Source: Colimorpha sp045222295 (GTDB lineage: Bacteria; Bacteroidota; Bacteroidia; Bacteroidales; P3). From it: a DNA stretch of 64,000 nt. This document shows, one piece after another, positions 9,157 through 17,125 of the stretch. Made by a program: the position numbers and the translations under genes. The first letter of the stretch is position 1; every line of letters starts with the position of its first letter. The notes under the pieces are model-generated. The model was not told the DNA's origin and did no database searches. It worked only from the letters and a program-made list of their open reading frames with translations. Location of the stretch: contig JBGUXP010000015.1 of assembly GCA_045222295.1 (NCBI GenBank), positions 62,001-126,000 of the forward strand. Direction: 5' to 3'.

Positions 9157-10311
9157 TTACAAGTTGGCGGGCATCTGTTGGGAGAGGCAGTGGAAGGAGC
9201 CGAGACCCCAGACGATGTCGGTGGAGTCGATGCCGATGATTTCGCGGTCGGGGAAGAGGGCCTCGAGGATATAGGCGGCTTCGTTGTCGGCCAGACAGCG
9301 GTAGGTGGGAAAGATAACCTTATCGTTGGCGATATAGAAGTTGGCATAGGAAGCCGGCAGGCGCTGGTTGTCGTAGAAGACAACGTCGGGCATGGGGAGC
9401 TCGACGATGGTGGGCTGTTTGCCGTTGGCCAAGCGGCAACGGTTAAGCATGCGGAGATTCTTCTGCAGAGGCCCGTAGTTCTCATCCCAGGCATCGTTCT
9501 CGACAACGGTGACAATGGTATCGGGGGAGACAAAACGGGAGAGGTCGTCGACATGGCCGTCGGTGTCGTCGCCCACAATGCCCTCGCCGAGCCAGATGAT
9601 GTTGTCCACGCCATAGTAGTCGCGGAGGTAGCCCTCTATCTGGTCTTGGTTGAGGTTGGGATTGCGGTTGGGGTTGAGGAGGCAGGAGGTGGTGGTGAGG
9701 AGGTCGCCACAGCCATTAACGTCGATGCTTCCGCCTTCCATGACAATGTTAGGCTCAAAGAGTTTCCACACTCCCCCGTCTGCCACTCCTCCGTCCGCAC
9801 TTCGTGCGTCCGCCCCCTCTAACTGAGAGGAGGAGTTTAGATAGTCAAAGATACGGAGGGGGACCTGGGTGTCGAGCTCGTAGGGGTATTTGCCTCCCCA
9901 GGCGTTGTGGTTCCAGTTGACAATGGCACGGGGACACACTCCTCCGTCTGCCCTTCGGGCATCCACCTCCCCTAACTTAGGGGAGGTGCCCAAATGGTGG
10001 TTCAGCAAGAAGGCGGGACCATGATCGCGGCACCAGGCATCGTTGCTCGGGATGATATGCAGGCCGATGTTCTGCATGTTGGTGCCGATGGCCTCGAGTT
10101 CCTTCTTAACGTGGTTCAGCATAGCGTCGTCATCGACATTGATATGCACCATCTCACTCTCCGCCAATATTTTAACGAAGAGATGATAAGAAGGATAGAT
10201 AGTCTCAATCTTACCGGGCCAGGAGTCGGGATTCTTGGGATAAGTGAGCCAGGTAGCCTCGTGGCGGGCCCACTCGGCGGGCATATAATAACCTTGTTCT
10301 TTGGGAGTCAT
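9157..10311 (-). CDS. aguA: Agmatine deiminase with two in-frame repeat insertions
   Basis: 384 residues of the peptidyl-arginine-deiminase fold. Conserved parts are MPAEWARHEATWLTYP at the N terminus, WCRDHGPAF, NWNHNAWGGKYP, NIVMEGGSIDVNG, GHVDDLSRFV and the catalytic Cys375 in GSFHCLSQQ. It converts agmatine to N-carbamoylputrescine. Two segments do not belong to the family: residues about 108-126 (LGEVDARRADGGV) and 160-182 (EGADARSADGGVADGGV). Each is an in-frame copy of the Family 1 palindromic element. Both fall in loops, and the active-site residues are intact, so the enzyme is probably functional. It lies 36 bases after aguB. Confidence 0.93.
   Translation of the reverse strand: MTPKEQGYYMPAEWARHEATWLTYPKNPDSWPGKIETIYPSYHLFVKILAESEMVHINVDDDAMLNHVKKELEAIGTNMQNIGLHIIPSNDAWCRDHGPAFLLNHHLGTSPKLGEVDARRADGGVCPRAIVNWNHNAWGGKYPYELDTQVPLRIFDYLNSSSQLEGADARSADGGVADGGVWKLFEPNIVMEGGSIDVNGCGDLLTTTSCLLNPNRNPNLNQDQIEGYLRDYYGVDNIIWLGEGIVGDDTDGHVDDLSRFVSPDTIVTVVENDAWDENYGPLQKNLRMLNRCRLANGKQPTIVELPMPDVVFYDNQRLPASYANFYIANDKVIFPTYRCLADNEAAYILEALFPDREIIGIDSTDIVWGLGSFHCLSQQMPANL
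9767..9834. repeat. Family 1 palindromic element, copy A (in aguA)
   Basis: Layout on the plus strand: ACACTCC head, partly duplicated (CCCGTCTGCC and CTCCTCCGTCCG), a hairpin CGCACTTCGTGCG and a degenerate core palindrome CCTCTAACTGAGAGG. Its minus-strand translation is in frame in AguA and ends with ADGGVADGGV, the duplication of the head. Confidence 0.75.
9934..9990. repeat. Family 1 palindromic element, copy B (in aguA)
   Basis: Plus strand: ACACACTCCTCCGTC head, small hairpin TGCCCTTCGGGCA, then the core palindrome CACCTCCCCTAA-C-TTAGGGGAGGTG with 12-base arms. It is read in frame in AguA as SPKLGEVDARRADGGVC. Confidence 0.85.
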
Positions 10312-10347
10312 TTTTTCAAGTATTAGTGATGAGTGATGGGAATGAGT

Positions 10348-11211
10348 TTAGTCGATAAAGCGGTTGAGGATGGGCGAATAGCTGTCGATGCGGCGGTCAC
10401 GGAGGTAGGGCCAATGGCGACGGTAATGGTCGGTTTCGTCGAGATTGAGTTCCTCGATGTGGAGAGCCTCCTCGAGGTGGGGTGCCTGGTAGAGCACACG
10501 GCCGAAGGCATTGGTGATGAAGCTGCCGCCCCAGAACTGCATGCCCCCTTCCCTACCCGTACGGTTGACGCTGACGACAGGGACGCCGTTGGCGACGGCA
10601 TGGGAGCGCTGGATGGTCTGCCAAGCTTCGTACTGCTCGCGGTTGTCGAGCTCATCCTGACGGACATCCCAACCAATAGCGGTGGGATAGAAAAGAATCT
10701 GCGCACCCATGAGGGCGGTGATGCGGCTGGCTTCGGGATACCACTGGTCCCAGCAGATGAGGACACCAAGGGTGGCAAAACGGGTCTTGAAGACCTTGTA
10801 GCCGAGGTCGCCAGGAGTGAAGTAGAACTTCTCGTAGTAGCCGGGGTCGTCGGGGATATGCATCTTGCGGTACTTGCCGAGGTAGGAACCGTCGGCATCG
10901 ATGACGGCGGTGGTGTTGTGATAGAGACCTTCGGCCCGCTTCTCGAACATAGAGCAGATGATGACCACCCCCAATTCCTTGGCCAGAGCCATGAAGTGCT
11001 GCGTGGTAGGACCATCGGGGATAGGCTCCGCAAGGGCGAAGTTCTGGTAACGCTCCTCGTCGCAAAAATAGAGCGAGGCGAAGAGCTCCTGAAGACAAAT
11101 AATCTGAGCTCCGTCGGCAGCAAGCTGACGGACTTTTTCCGTGTAACGTTCGATGTTCTGCGCCTTGTCAGCGACACAGCTCATCTGAGCGATTCCCACT
11201 TTTACTTTCAT
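10348..11211 (-). CDS. aguB: N-carbamoylputrescine amidohydrolase
   Basis: 287 residues, nitrilase superfamily. The catalytic triad is visible: Glu42 (LQELF), Lys116 (KYRKMHIPD) and Cys153 (LICWDQWYPE). GREGGMQFWGGSFI and the C-terminal RRHWPYLRDRRIDSY are typical of the AguB branch. It hydrolyses N-carbamoylputrescine to putrescine, CO2 and ammonia in the cytoplasm, following AguA. Adjacent aguA and ctpA follow on the same strand, so polyamine synthesis from agmatine is the pathway; an arginine decarboxylase is not in the window. Confidence 0.95.
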   Translation of the reverse strand: MKVKVGIAQMSCVADKAQNIERYTEKVRQLAADGAQIICLQELFASLYFCDEERYQNFALAEPIPDGPTTQHFMALAKELGVVIICSMFEKRAEGLYHNTTAVIDADGSYLGKYRKMHIPDDPGYYEKFYFTPGDLGYKVFKTRFATLGVLICWDQWYPEASRITALMGAQILFYPTAIGWDVRQDELDNREQYEAWQTIQRSHAVANGVPVVSVNRTGREGGMQFWGGSFITNAFGRVLYQAPHLEEALHIEELNLDETDHYRRHWPYLRDRRIDSYSPILNRFID

Positions 11212-11238
11212 TGACTATTGCATTTGTTTTTAAAAATG

Positions 11239-11246
11239 CAAAAATA
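11239..11246 (-). promoter_or_regulatory. Likely -7 element of the aguB operon
   Basis: TATTTTTG on the minus strand fits TAnnTTTG and lies 28 bases before the aguB start. A TTTG at the -33 position is not evident. Confidence 0.5.
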
Positions 11247-11326
11247 CACAAAAAACTTGATTCGCGCGCGAATAAATATTATAGGGGATAGTCAGCTTTT
11301 GGTTTACAGATGATTATAAACAAGAA

Positions 11327-11350
11327 AAGCCCACCTCGGGAGGTGGGCTT
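11327..11350. terminator. Terminator after the S9 peptidase gene
   Basis: An 11-base-pair stem, AAGCCCACCTC with GAGGTGGGCTT, is followed on the minus strand by TTTTCTTG. It lies 40 bases past the S9 peptidase stop codon. Confidence 0.85.
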
Positions 11351-11390
11351 GGCCAAATTGACGGGGGCCTGCAGTATCAAATAATACTGT

Positions 11391-13505
11391 TTATTTTTTC
11401 AGCCACTGATCGAACCAGTCGATGAAGTTGCGATGCCAGAGGAGGCTGTTCTGAGGCTTGAGGACCCAGTGGGTCTCGTCGGGGAAGTAGAGGTAGCGGC
11501 TGGGGATATGACGCATCTGGGCGGCATTGTAGGCAGCCATACCCTCGGAAGCGACAATACGGAAGTCAAACTCGCTGTGGATGACACAGATGGGAGTGTT
11601 CCATTTGTCGACGAAGAGGTGAGGCGAGTTGGCATAGGATTTCTTGATCTGGGGGTTGTTCCAGTCCCAATATGGACCACCGAGATCCCAGTTGTCAAAC
11701 CACATCTCCTCGGTCTCGAGATACTGCTGCTCGAAGTTGAACATACCATTGTGTGCGAGGAAGGCCTTGAAACGACGACCTTCGTTATAGCCCTTGACAT
11801 CATGATTGTGGCCGGCGAGCCAGTAGATGCTGTAGCCACCGAAGGAGGCGCCACAGGCACCGATGCGCTCACGGTCGATGTTCTTGAAGTTGTCGGCGAA
11901 GTAGTCGGTGGCGGACATATAGTCTTTCATGCAGAGTCCACCATAGTCGCCAGAGATCTCCTCAAGCCACTGCATGCCGAAACCGGGGCAACCGCGGCGG
12001 TTGGGGGCGATGACAAAGTAGCCGGCACCGGACATCACCTCGAAGTTCCAGCGAGTGCTCCAGAACTGGCTGACGATGTTCTGAGGACCACCTTCGCAGA
12101 AGAGGAGCGCAGGATAGGTCTTGGTGGAGTCATAGTCGTAGGGATAAATGAGCCAGGTAAGCATCTCCTTGCCGTCGACGGTCTTTATCCAATAAGGCTC
12201 GACTTTGCCCATGCGGACCTGCGAGAGAATATCGTCGTTGAAGGTGGTGAGTTTCTTACCCTCAGCTTTGTCGTCGGAGAGAGAGTAGGAGTAGACTGTG
12301 GCGGGGTATTGGATGGAGACCTGATTGGCAAAGATGCGGTCACCGTTCATGGAGAAGCCATTGATATCGTGGGCACCGTTGGTGAGCTGGCGGATAGCCT
12401 TGCTCTCCCGGTTAAAGGCAAAGATTTCGAGGGTGCCGCGATACATGACCACAGCGACGAGCTCTTTGTCGTCGGGAGACCAGCAGATATTGCTGACACC
12501 ATAGTCGAACTCAGCGGTGAGGTCGGTCTTCTGACCGGAGGCGAGGTCGAGGACCATGAGGCGGAGCTTGTCGCTCTCGTAGCCGTCGCGCTCCATGCTC
12601 TCCCAAGCAATCATCGTGCCGTCGTTGGAGAAGACGGGGTTCTGGTCGTAGCCCATGATACCCTCGGAGATATTCTTGGTCTCGCGGGTTTCAATATTAT
12701 AGATATAGATGTCGCTGTTGGTGGAGTGGGCGTAGTCATAGCCCGTCTTCTTGCGACAGGTATAGGCGATGAGCTTGCTGTCGGGGCTGTAATTGTACTG
12801 CTCGGTGCCACCCCAAGGACGCATGGGAGACTCGTAGGGCTCGCCCTCAAGGATGTCAACAGTCTTGTCCATGTCGGCCTTGCCGTTGGTGAGAGGGACA
12901 TAATAGATATGGGGGATTTCGTCCACCCAGTTGTCCCAGTGGCGATACATGAGATCCTCATTGATGCGACCAGTGGTCTTGTCGAGACCGGCGAAGAGTT
13001 TGTTAAGGCTTTCTTTACGCTCGACAGGGATGGTGGAGATGTAGACCAGCGACTTACCGTCGGGGGCAATCTTGAAGCCCTCGAAACCACGCTCGCATTC
13101 GGCGACCACGGTTTCTTTCTTGCTCTTGACACTCATAGAAAGAATTTGATTGTCACGGCAGAAGAGTATGGTCTCGTTGTCGAGCCAAAGGGGGTTGAAC
13201 TCGGAGGCGGCGGTGGTGGTGAGACGGGTAGCCTCGCCGCCATCGGTCGACATCACATAGAGTTCGACATTGCCCTTGTTCTCTTCCATGGAGATGGCTT
13301 TCATGCCATAAAGGAGCTGTTTGCCGTCAGGACTGACATCATAACCGGCCAACTGGCCAAGATTCCACATCACCTCAGGGGTGAAACGACCATCGGCAAC
13401 AGTGATTTGCTGTTTTTCAATAATCTTCTGATCGGTGTTTTGTGACGATTTGCAGGCTGTCAGACAGAGAGAGGCAGCCGCAAGAGTGAATAAGGTTTTC
13501 TTCAT
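11391..13505 (-). CDS. S9 family prolyl oligopeptidase-type lipoprotein
   Basis: 704 residues from the preferred start; an upstream Met at 13523 (NNIFIMKK) would overlap the previous gene, while the start at 13505 gives a clean lipoprotein signal MKKTLFTLAAASLCLTAC. Residues about 35-430 carry WD40-like beta-propeller repeats (YDVSPDGKQLLYGMKA, YNYSPDSKLIAYTCRKKT, ICWSPDDKELVAVV). The C-terminal alpha/beta hydrolase has the nucleophile in GACGASFGGYS, an Asp in HSEFDFRI and the His in PDETHWV. The family cleaves short proline- or other dipeptide-containing peptides, here probably in the periplasm. It is the last gene of a five-gene unit starting at rprY. Confidence 0.92.
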   Translation of the reverse strand: MKKTLFTLAAASLCLTACKSSQNTDQKIIEKQQITVADGRFTPEVMWNLGQLAGYDVSPDGKQLLYGMKAISMEENKGNVELYVMSTDGGEATRLTTTAASEFNPLWLDNETILFCRDNQILSMSVKSKKETVVAECERGFEGFKIAPDGKSLVYISTIPVERKESLNKLFAGLDKTTGRINEDLMYRHWDNWVDEIPHIYYVPLTNGKADMDKTVDILEGEPYESPMRPWGGTEQYNYSPDSKLIAYTCRKKTGYDYAHSTNSDIYIYNIETRETKNISEGIMGYDQNPVFSNDGTMIAWESMERDGYESDKLRLMVLDLASGQKTDLTAEFDYGVSNICWSPDDKELVAVVMYRGTLEIFAFNRESKAIRQLTNGAHDINGFSMNGDRIFANQVSIQYPATVYSYSLSDDKAEGKKLTTFNDDILSQVRMGKVEPYWIKTVDGKEMLTWLIYPYDYDSTKTYPALLFCEGGPQNIVSQFWSTRWNFEVMSGAGYFVIAPNRRGCPGFGMQWLEEISGDYGGLCMKDYMSATDYFADNFKNIDRERIGACGASFGGYSIYWLAGHNHDVKGYNEGRRFKAFLAHNGMFNFEQQYLETEEMWFDNWDLGGPYWDWNNPQIKKSYANSPHLFVDKWNTPICVIHSEFDFRIVASEGMAAYNAAQMRHIPSRYLYFPDETHWVLKPQNSLLWHRNFIDWFDQWLKK

Positions 13506-13515
13506 AATAAAAATG

Positions 13516-14379
13516 TTATTCAATGGGGTTGGCTTGTTTGGTCTGAATGAAGTTTAAGGGTGTACGAACGTCGACTTGGTAGAAGTTGAATCCCTCGGGA
13601 CCGGGTTCGATGATGTCGATGGTCTGGGTATCAAGAGGAAGAGATTCAAAGGTGAGGGAATAGACGAGGACGTCGTAGCCGCCACGGTTGTGGGCGAAGT
13701 CGGTATACTCAGGATAAAGTGTGATACCCTCGGCTTTGACGAACTTAATATGTTCACCTGTGGCGCAATCGCGGATAAAAACGTCGGGGTTGATGGAGAG
13801 TCCCTTGTCATAGAGAGGGCGGTGTTGGGGAGTGCGGTCGCAGTAGGCGAAATAAACCTTGGTCTGGTTTTTCTCGATTTCAATTTTCTCGATGGTTACG
13901 ACTTTTCCGTAGGGAGAAGTGCTTTTGACAAAGGGGAAGTCGAGTGAGCGCGGCACACGTGGTTTTGCCCAGACGGGGAGTTTGGACTGAGGCTGCTGAG
14001 GTTTTTGGGGGGCTACTTTCTGGCGCTGGAAGTCGGACTGGACAGCGTAACATCTCATTTTTATATTAAAGGAGAAAGTGATAGAGCCGCCGGGATTACC
14101 AACTTCTTTTGTCCTGCGGTTGCGGACGGTATACTGCTTACAAAGTGGAGCTGCAGAAGTAGAGGTAAGCGTGGTGTAGTTGTAGACAATTCGGGATCCC
14201 CCCTCATCATCCTGCAAGGAGGCGTCGGGACGGCCAAATTCGTCGATAATTTCGTAGTAGGACTTGCCCATGTAGATTGACTCGAGGTCGGCATCGGCCG
14301 ATACAAAACGGTTGCCCCAGCAACCGACGAAGAGAAAGGCTGCCAACGAGAGCGATATTTGTTTTGTCAGAGGTTTCAT
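13516..14379 (-). CDS. Hypothetical lipoprotein with an SmpA/BamE-like N terminus
   Basis: 287 residues. The lipobox FVGC puts the lipidated Cys at residue 20. Residues about 33-70 (SIYMGKSYYEIIDEFGRPDA, then RIVYNYTT) resemble the BamE/SmpA fold in which a short helix-turn unit precedes a beta strand. After a Pro/Gln-rich linker (QKPQQPQSKLPVWAKPRVPR) a beta-rich domain follows (VVTIEKIEIEKNQTKVYFAY to FNFYQVDVRTPLNF) without catalytic motifs. Function unknown. It lies 7 bases after the glycosyltransferase and 10 bases before the preferred start of the S9 peptidase. Confidence 0.7.
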   Translation of the reverse strand: MKPLTKQISLSLAAFLFVGCWGNRFVSADADLESIYMGKSYYEIIDEFGRPDASLQDDEGGSRIVYNYTTLTSTSAAPLCKQYTVRNRRTKEVGNPGGSITFSFNIKMRCYAVQSDFQRQKVAPQKPQQPQSKLPVWAKPRVPRSLDFPFVKSTSPYGKVVTIEKIEIEKNQTKVYFAYCDRTPQHRPLYDKGLSINPDVFIRDCATGEHIKFVKAEGITLYPEYTDFAHNRGGYDVLVYSLTFESLPLDTQTIDIIEPGPEGFNFYQVDVRTPLNFIQTKQANPIE

Positions 14380-14386
14380 TGCGGTG

Positions 14387-15325
14387 TTATATTTTTTGAT
14401 TTATATTCGTGGTTTCTTTATTTTTACTATAGTGCATTTGCTGGATGAAGAGTCCAAGCTTGTAGAAATTGAAGCGGCGAATGGAGATATCTTCTCCACT
14501 CAGGAAACGGCGTTCTATTGTGTTTTTTCTTCTTTTGAAAATGCAATAGACCAGGGGATGAAGAGAGAGACTGCGGAGTTTTGTGTATGTGTCAAGCAGG
14601 CGGACAGTGTGAAGGAACATGCGGTCGTCACTCATAAAACGATAGATGGTGACGAGACTGCTGATGCCTTCGATGGTCTTGCGGAGAAACTCATCGTTGC
14701 TTTCCACATCACCGTTGACGACAGGATTTTCAATATGAAGGATAGGTATATTGTTCTGCTGTAGTCGGTAGCCAAACAGAGTGTCCTCATGGCCGTATTG
14801 GCCGAGCCTGGTGTCGAACTGTATCTTTTCGAATATGGATCGACGAATCAGGAAATTATTGGTCATAAAGGATTTGTACGGATGCTTGCAACGGTCGACA
14901 GTGGAGCGGCTCTCGACTTGTGTCCCGTAGAGATAACGCAAGCGGTGCTGACGATCGTCATCACGGCGGTCGTAGATGCGGCCTCCGACAATGACGTCGG
15001 CCGTTCCAGCAAGATGAGAGCTGTAGGTCTCAAGGAAGTTGTCGGGAACGAGGGAATCGTTATCAAGGAAGAGAAGCCATTCTCCTTTGGAATGCTGGAG
15101 GAAGAGGTTACGGATGCGTGCCCGACCAATGTTGTTGTCGAGAGGAATATAGGTGACGATATCGCGTATAGGGCTGTTTTGGGAGAGAAAAGGCTCGGAG
15201 GAGTGGTCGTCAATACAAACTATCTCGATGTCCCCTTCATCGCGGAGATTGGCAATCTGGCGCGAAAGGCTTTGCACCAGGGGTAAGACGGGATGGTTAT
15301 ATATGGGAATACAAATCGAAATCAT
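14387..15325 (-). CDS. Family 2 glycosyltransferase
   Basis: 312 residues. The GT-A fold is indicated by ISICIPIYNHPVLPLVQSL at the start, IVCIDDHSSE, the RARIRNLFLQHSKGEWLLFL segment and the metal-binding motif DNDS. The acceptor and donor sugar cannot be inferred. The C-terminal 80 residues are helical and basic, without a membrane segment, so it is probably a soluble or peripheral enzyme. It overlaps the upstream metallo-hydrolase gene by 4 bases. Confidence 0.88.
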   Translation of the reverse strand: MISICIPIYNHPVLPLVQSLSRQIANLRDEGDIEIVCIDDHSSEPFLSQNSPIRDIVTYIPLDNNIGRARIRNLFLQHSKGEWLLFLDNDSLVPDNFLETYSSHLAGTADVIVGGRIYDRRDDDRQHRLRYLYGTQVESRSTVDRCKHPYKSFMTNNFLIRRSIFEKIQFDTRLGQYGHEDTLFGYRLQQNNIPILHIENPVVNGDVESNDEFLRKTIEGISSLVTIYRFMSDDRMFLHTVRLLDTYTKLRSLSLHPLVYCIFKRRKNTIERRFLSGEDISIRRFNFYKLGLFIQQMHYSKNKETTNINQKI

Positions 15326-16086
15326 ATTTCCACCTCCAAATTATCGTATGCAAGAAAGACTCCTCGGGGAAGTGTTTTTTCCACTTCGGCATGAAGGCCC
15401 ATCTCATGGCTGATATGTGTAAGGAAAGCCCGCTCGGGCTGCACTTTGTCGATGATTTCCAAGGCCTCGGGAAGAGAGAAATGAGAGAAGTGTTTGGCTT
15501 GCCGCAGGGCATTGATGACCAGCAGCTTCACCCCTCTAAGCTTCTCCATTTCCTCAGGGGCGATGTGGTTGGCATCGGTAATATAGGCCATCTCCCCCAC
15601 CCTGAAAGCCAGAATGGGGAGGTCTTTGTGCATCGCCTTGATAGGAACCACGGTGACACTGGCAGCCTGAAAGGGAGCGTCAACGACTTCGTGAAGGTCG
15701 GCTTCCGGAAGACCGGGGTACTCGTGGTGCTCGAAGATATAACCATAGTCACGCATGAGAGCACGCTTGGCAACGGCATTCAGGTAAACATCCATATTTT
15801 TGTGCTGCACATAGTTGAATGATCTCACATCATCCAATCCTGCAACATGATCACGATGGGCATGAGTCACCAGAATGGCATCGAGGTGCTCCACTCTCTG
15901 TCGCAGCATCTGCTGGCGGAAATCGGGGCCAATATCGAAAAGAATATTCTTCCCCTCTTTGGTAGACAGCATAGCGGAAGTGCGCAACCGTCGGTCGCGT
16001 TCGTCGACCGAGGTGCACACGTGGCAGCGGCATGCGATGACCGGCACACCCTGCGAGGTCCCGGTGCCCAAGAAGGTTAGTTTCAC
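15322..16086 (-). CDS. MBL-fold metallo-hydrolase (PhnP-like)
   Basis: 254 residues. The fold signature is HAHRDH (His75, His77, Asp79, His80), followed by further ligands His (AMHKDL), Asp (YITDANH) and His (THISHEMG). The N-terminal GTGTSQGVPVIACRC with CxxC is characteristic of the PhnP and tRNase Z-like branch, in which the Cys residues can bind a structural zinc. A phosphodiesterase role is likely but the substrate is unknown. The gene overlaps its neighbours by 4 bases on both sides, so it is part of the rprY operon. Confidence 0.88.
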   Translation of the reverse strand: MKLTFLGTGTSQGVPVIACRCHVCTSVDERDRRLRTSAMLSTKEGKNILFDIGPDFRQQMLRQRVEHLDAILVTHAHRDHVAGLDDVRSFNYVQHKNMDVYLNAVAKRALMRDYGYIFEHHEYPGLPEADLHEVVDAPFQAASVTVVPIKAMHKDLPILAFRVGEMAYITDANHIAPEEMEKLRGVKLLVINALRQAKHFSHFSLPEALEIIDKVQPERAFLTHISHEMGLHAEVEKTLPRGVFLAYDNLEVEI

Positions 16087-16778
16087 TGCTCTTTGTGCGA
16101 GAGTTTGAATCCTACGCCATGGACATTGACAATTTCCACGGTGGGATCGGCCTTCAAATATTTTCTCAACTTGGTGATATAGACATCCATGGAGCGGGCA
16201 GCAAAATAGCTGTCATCCTTCCAGATTTTCTGGAGGGTAGTGTTACGGTCCACCAACTGGTTGAAATTGACGGCGAAGATGCGGAGAAGGTCACACTCCT
16301 TGGCAGTGAGGCGCTGGACATCGTTACCAATGGTGAGGGTTTGATGGACATAGTCGAAGGTAAAATTGCCAATCTTGAAGACGTTCTTGTCGGGGCGGTC
16401 TTCGTTGAAGGAGCGACGCATGGTGGCGTTGAGGCGTGCCAGGAGTTCCTCCATGGAGAAAGGTTTGGTGATATAGTCGTCGGCACCAACTTCAAAACCC
16501 TTCAGCTTGTCTTCTTCGAGATTCTTGGCAGTCAAGAAGATGATGGGAATCTTCTTGTCGACTTTTCTTATTTCCTTGGCGACAGCGAAACCGTCCTTGA
16601 GAGGCATCATAACGTCAAGGACACAAGCGTCGACATCCTCGGAGTCAAAGGATGCGAGAGCCTCCTCGCCATCCTTGGCCCATACAACGGTATAACCCTT
16701 CTGTGTGAGATAGGCCTTGAGAATAGTACCCAGATTGGGGTCGTCCTCAGCCACCAAAAGTTTTATTCCCAAATTCAT
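16083..16778 (-). CDS. rprY: OmpR-family response regulator, RprY-like
   Basis: 231 residues. The receiver domain has the acidic pocket EDD (11-13), phosphoacceptor Asp55 (VLDVMMP), Thr83 and Lys105 (ITKPF). The C-terminal winged helix (about 130-228) includes RLTAKECDLLRIFA and RSMDVYITKLRKYLKAD. The close resemblance to RprY of Bacteroides is my recognition by sequence. The usual partner histidine kinase RprX is not next to it here; the gene is the first of a five-gene unit whose other members encode enzymes and lipoproteins. Targets are unknown. Confidence 0.88.
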   Translation of the reverse strand: MNLGIKLLVAEDDPNLGTILKAYLTQKGYTVVWAKDGEEALASFDSEDVDACVLDVMMPLKDGFAVAKEIRKVDKKIPIIFLTAKNLEEDKLKGFEVGADDYITKPFSMEELLARLNATMRRSFNEDRPDKNVFKIGNFTFDYVHQTLTIGNDVQRLTAKECDLLRIFAVNFNQLVDRNTTLQKIWKDDSYFAARSMDVYITKLRKYLKADPTVEIVNVHGVGFKLSHKEQ

Positions 16779-17125
16779 AAAGCAACGATTTTTAAAATTC
16801 CACTTTTATACATTAGTATAAGGATAACAACAAAAATTGTATTTTATTGTATGAAATGTTAATTTTTTTATGTTAACAGGGATATTCTTTCCCACGCTTA
16901 CCCGTCTCCAACAAAAAAACGCCCCCCCTCGTCGTATCAACACCTTATCATCCATTACCATGACAGAGGGCACCTGCAGCCGTGTATGGATATGTGTGGG
17001 CTTGGGGTGCATGTGCGTGGCATCGCTAGTAACAATGCTTAACCGATAATTCCATACAATATGCATTGTATTGTTGGCGATAAATCCGTATGGGCGCACA
17101 AAGGGGTCGCCAAAAGCGGAGTTTA
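16779..17125. other. Intergenic region before rprY
   Basis: A gap of 347 bases between the AraC-type gene and rprY. It contains a C-run and an A-run (16910-16930) and an inverted repeat ATACAAT-ATGC-ATTGTAT (17054-17071). I see no convincing gene; a 123-codon minus-strand frame across it has no recognisable features. No full promoter consensus was found for rprY. Confidence 0.6.
17054..17071. promoter_or_regulatory. Inverted repeat, possible operator
   Basis: ATACAAT (17054-17060), ATGC, ATTGTAT (17065-17071) is a perfect dyad of the size bound by dimeric regulators. It lies about 280 bases upstream of rprY and 55 bases past the AraC-type gene. A regulatory role is a guess. Confidence 0.3.

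Noticed and set aside
11433..13445. 670-codon plus-strand frame opposite the S9 peptidase
   Set aside because: Same reason: a shadow of a gene with clear catalytic motifs; no promoter or protein features of its own.
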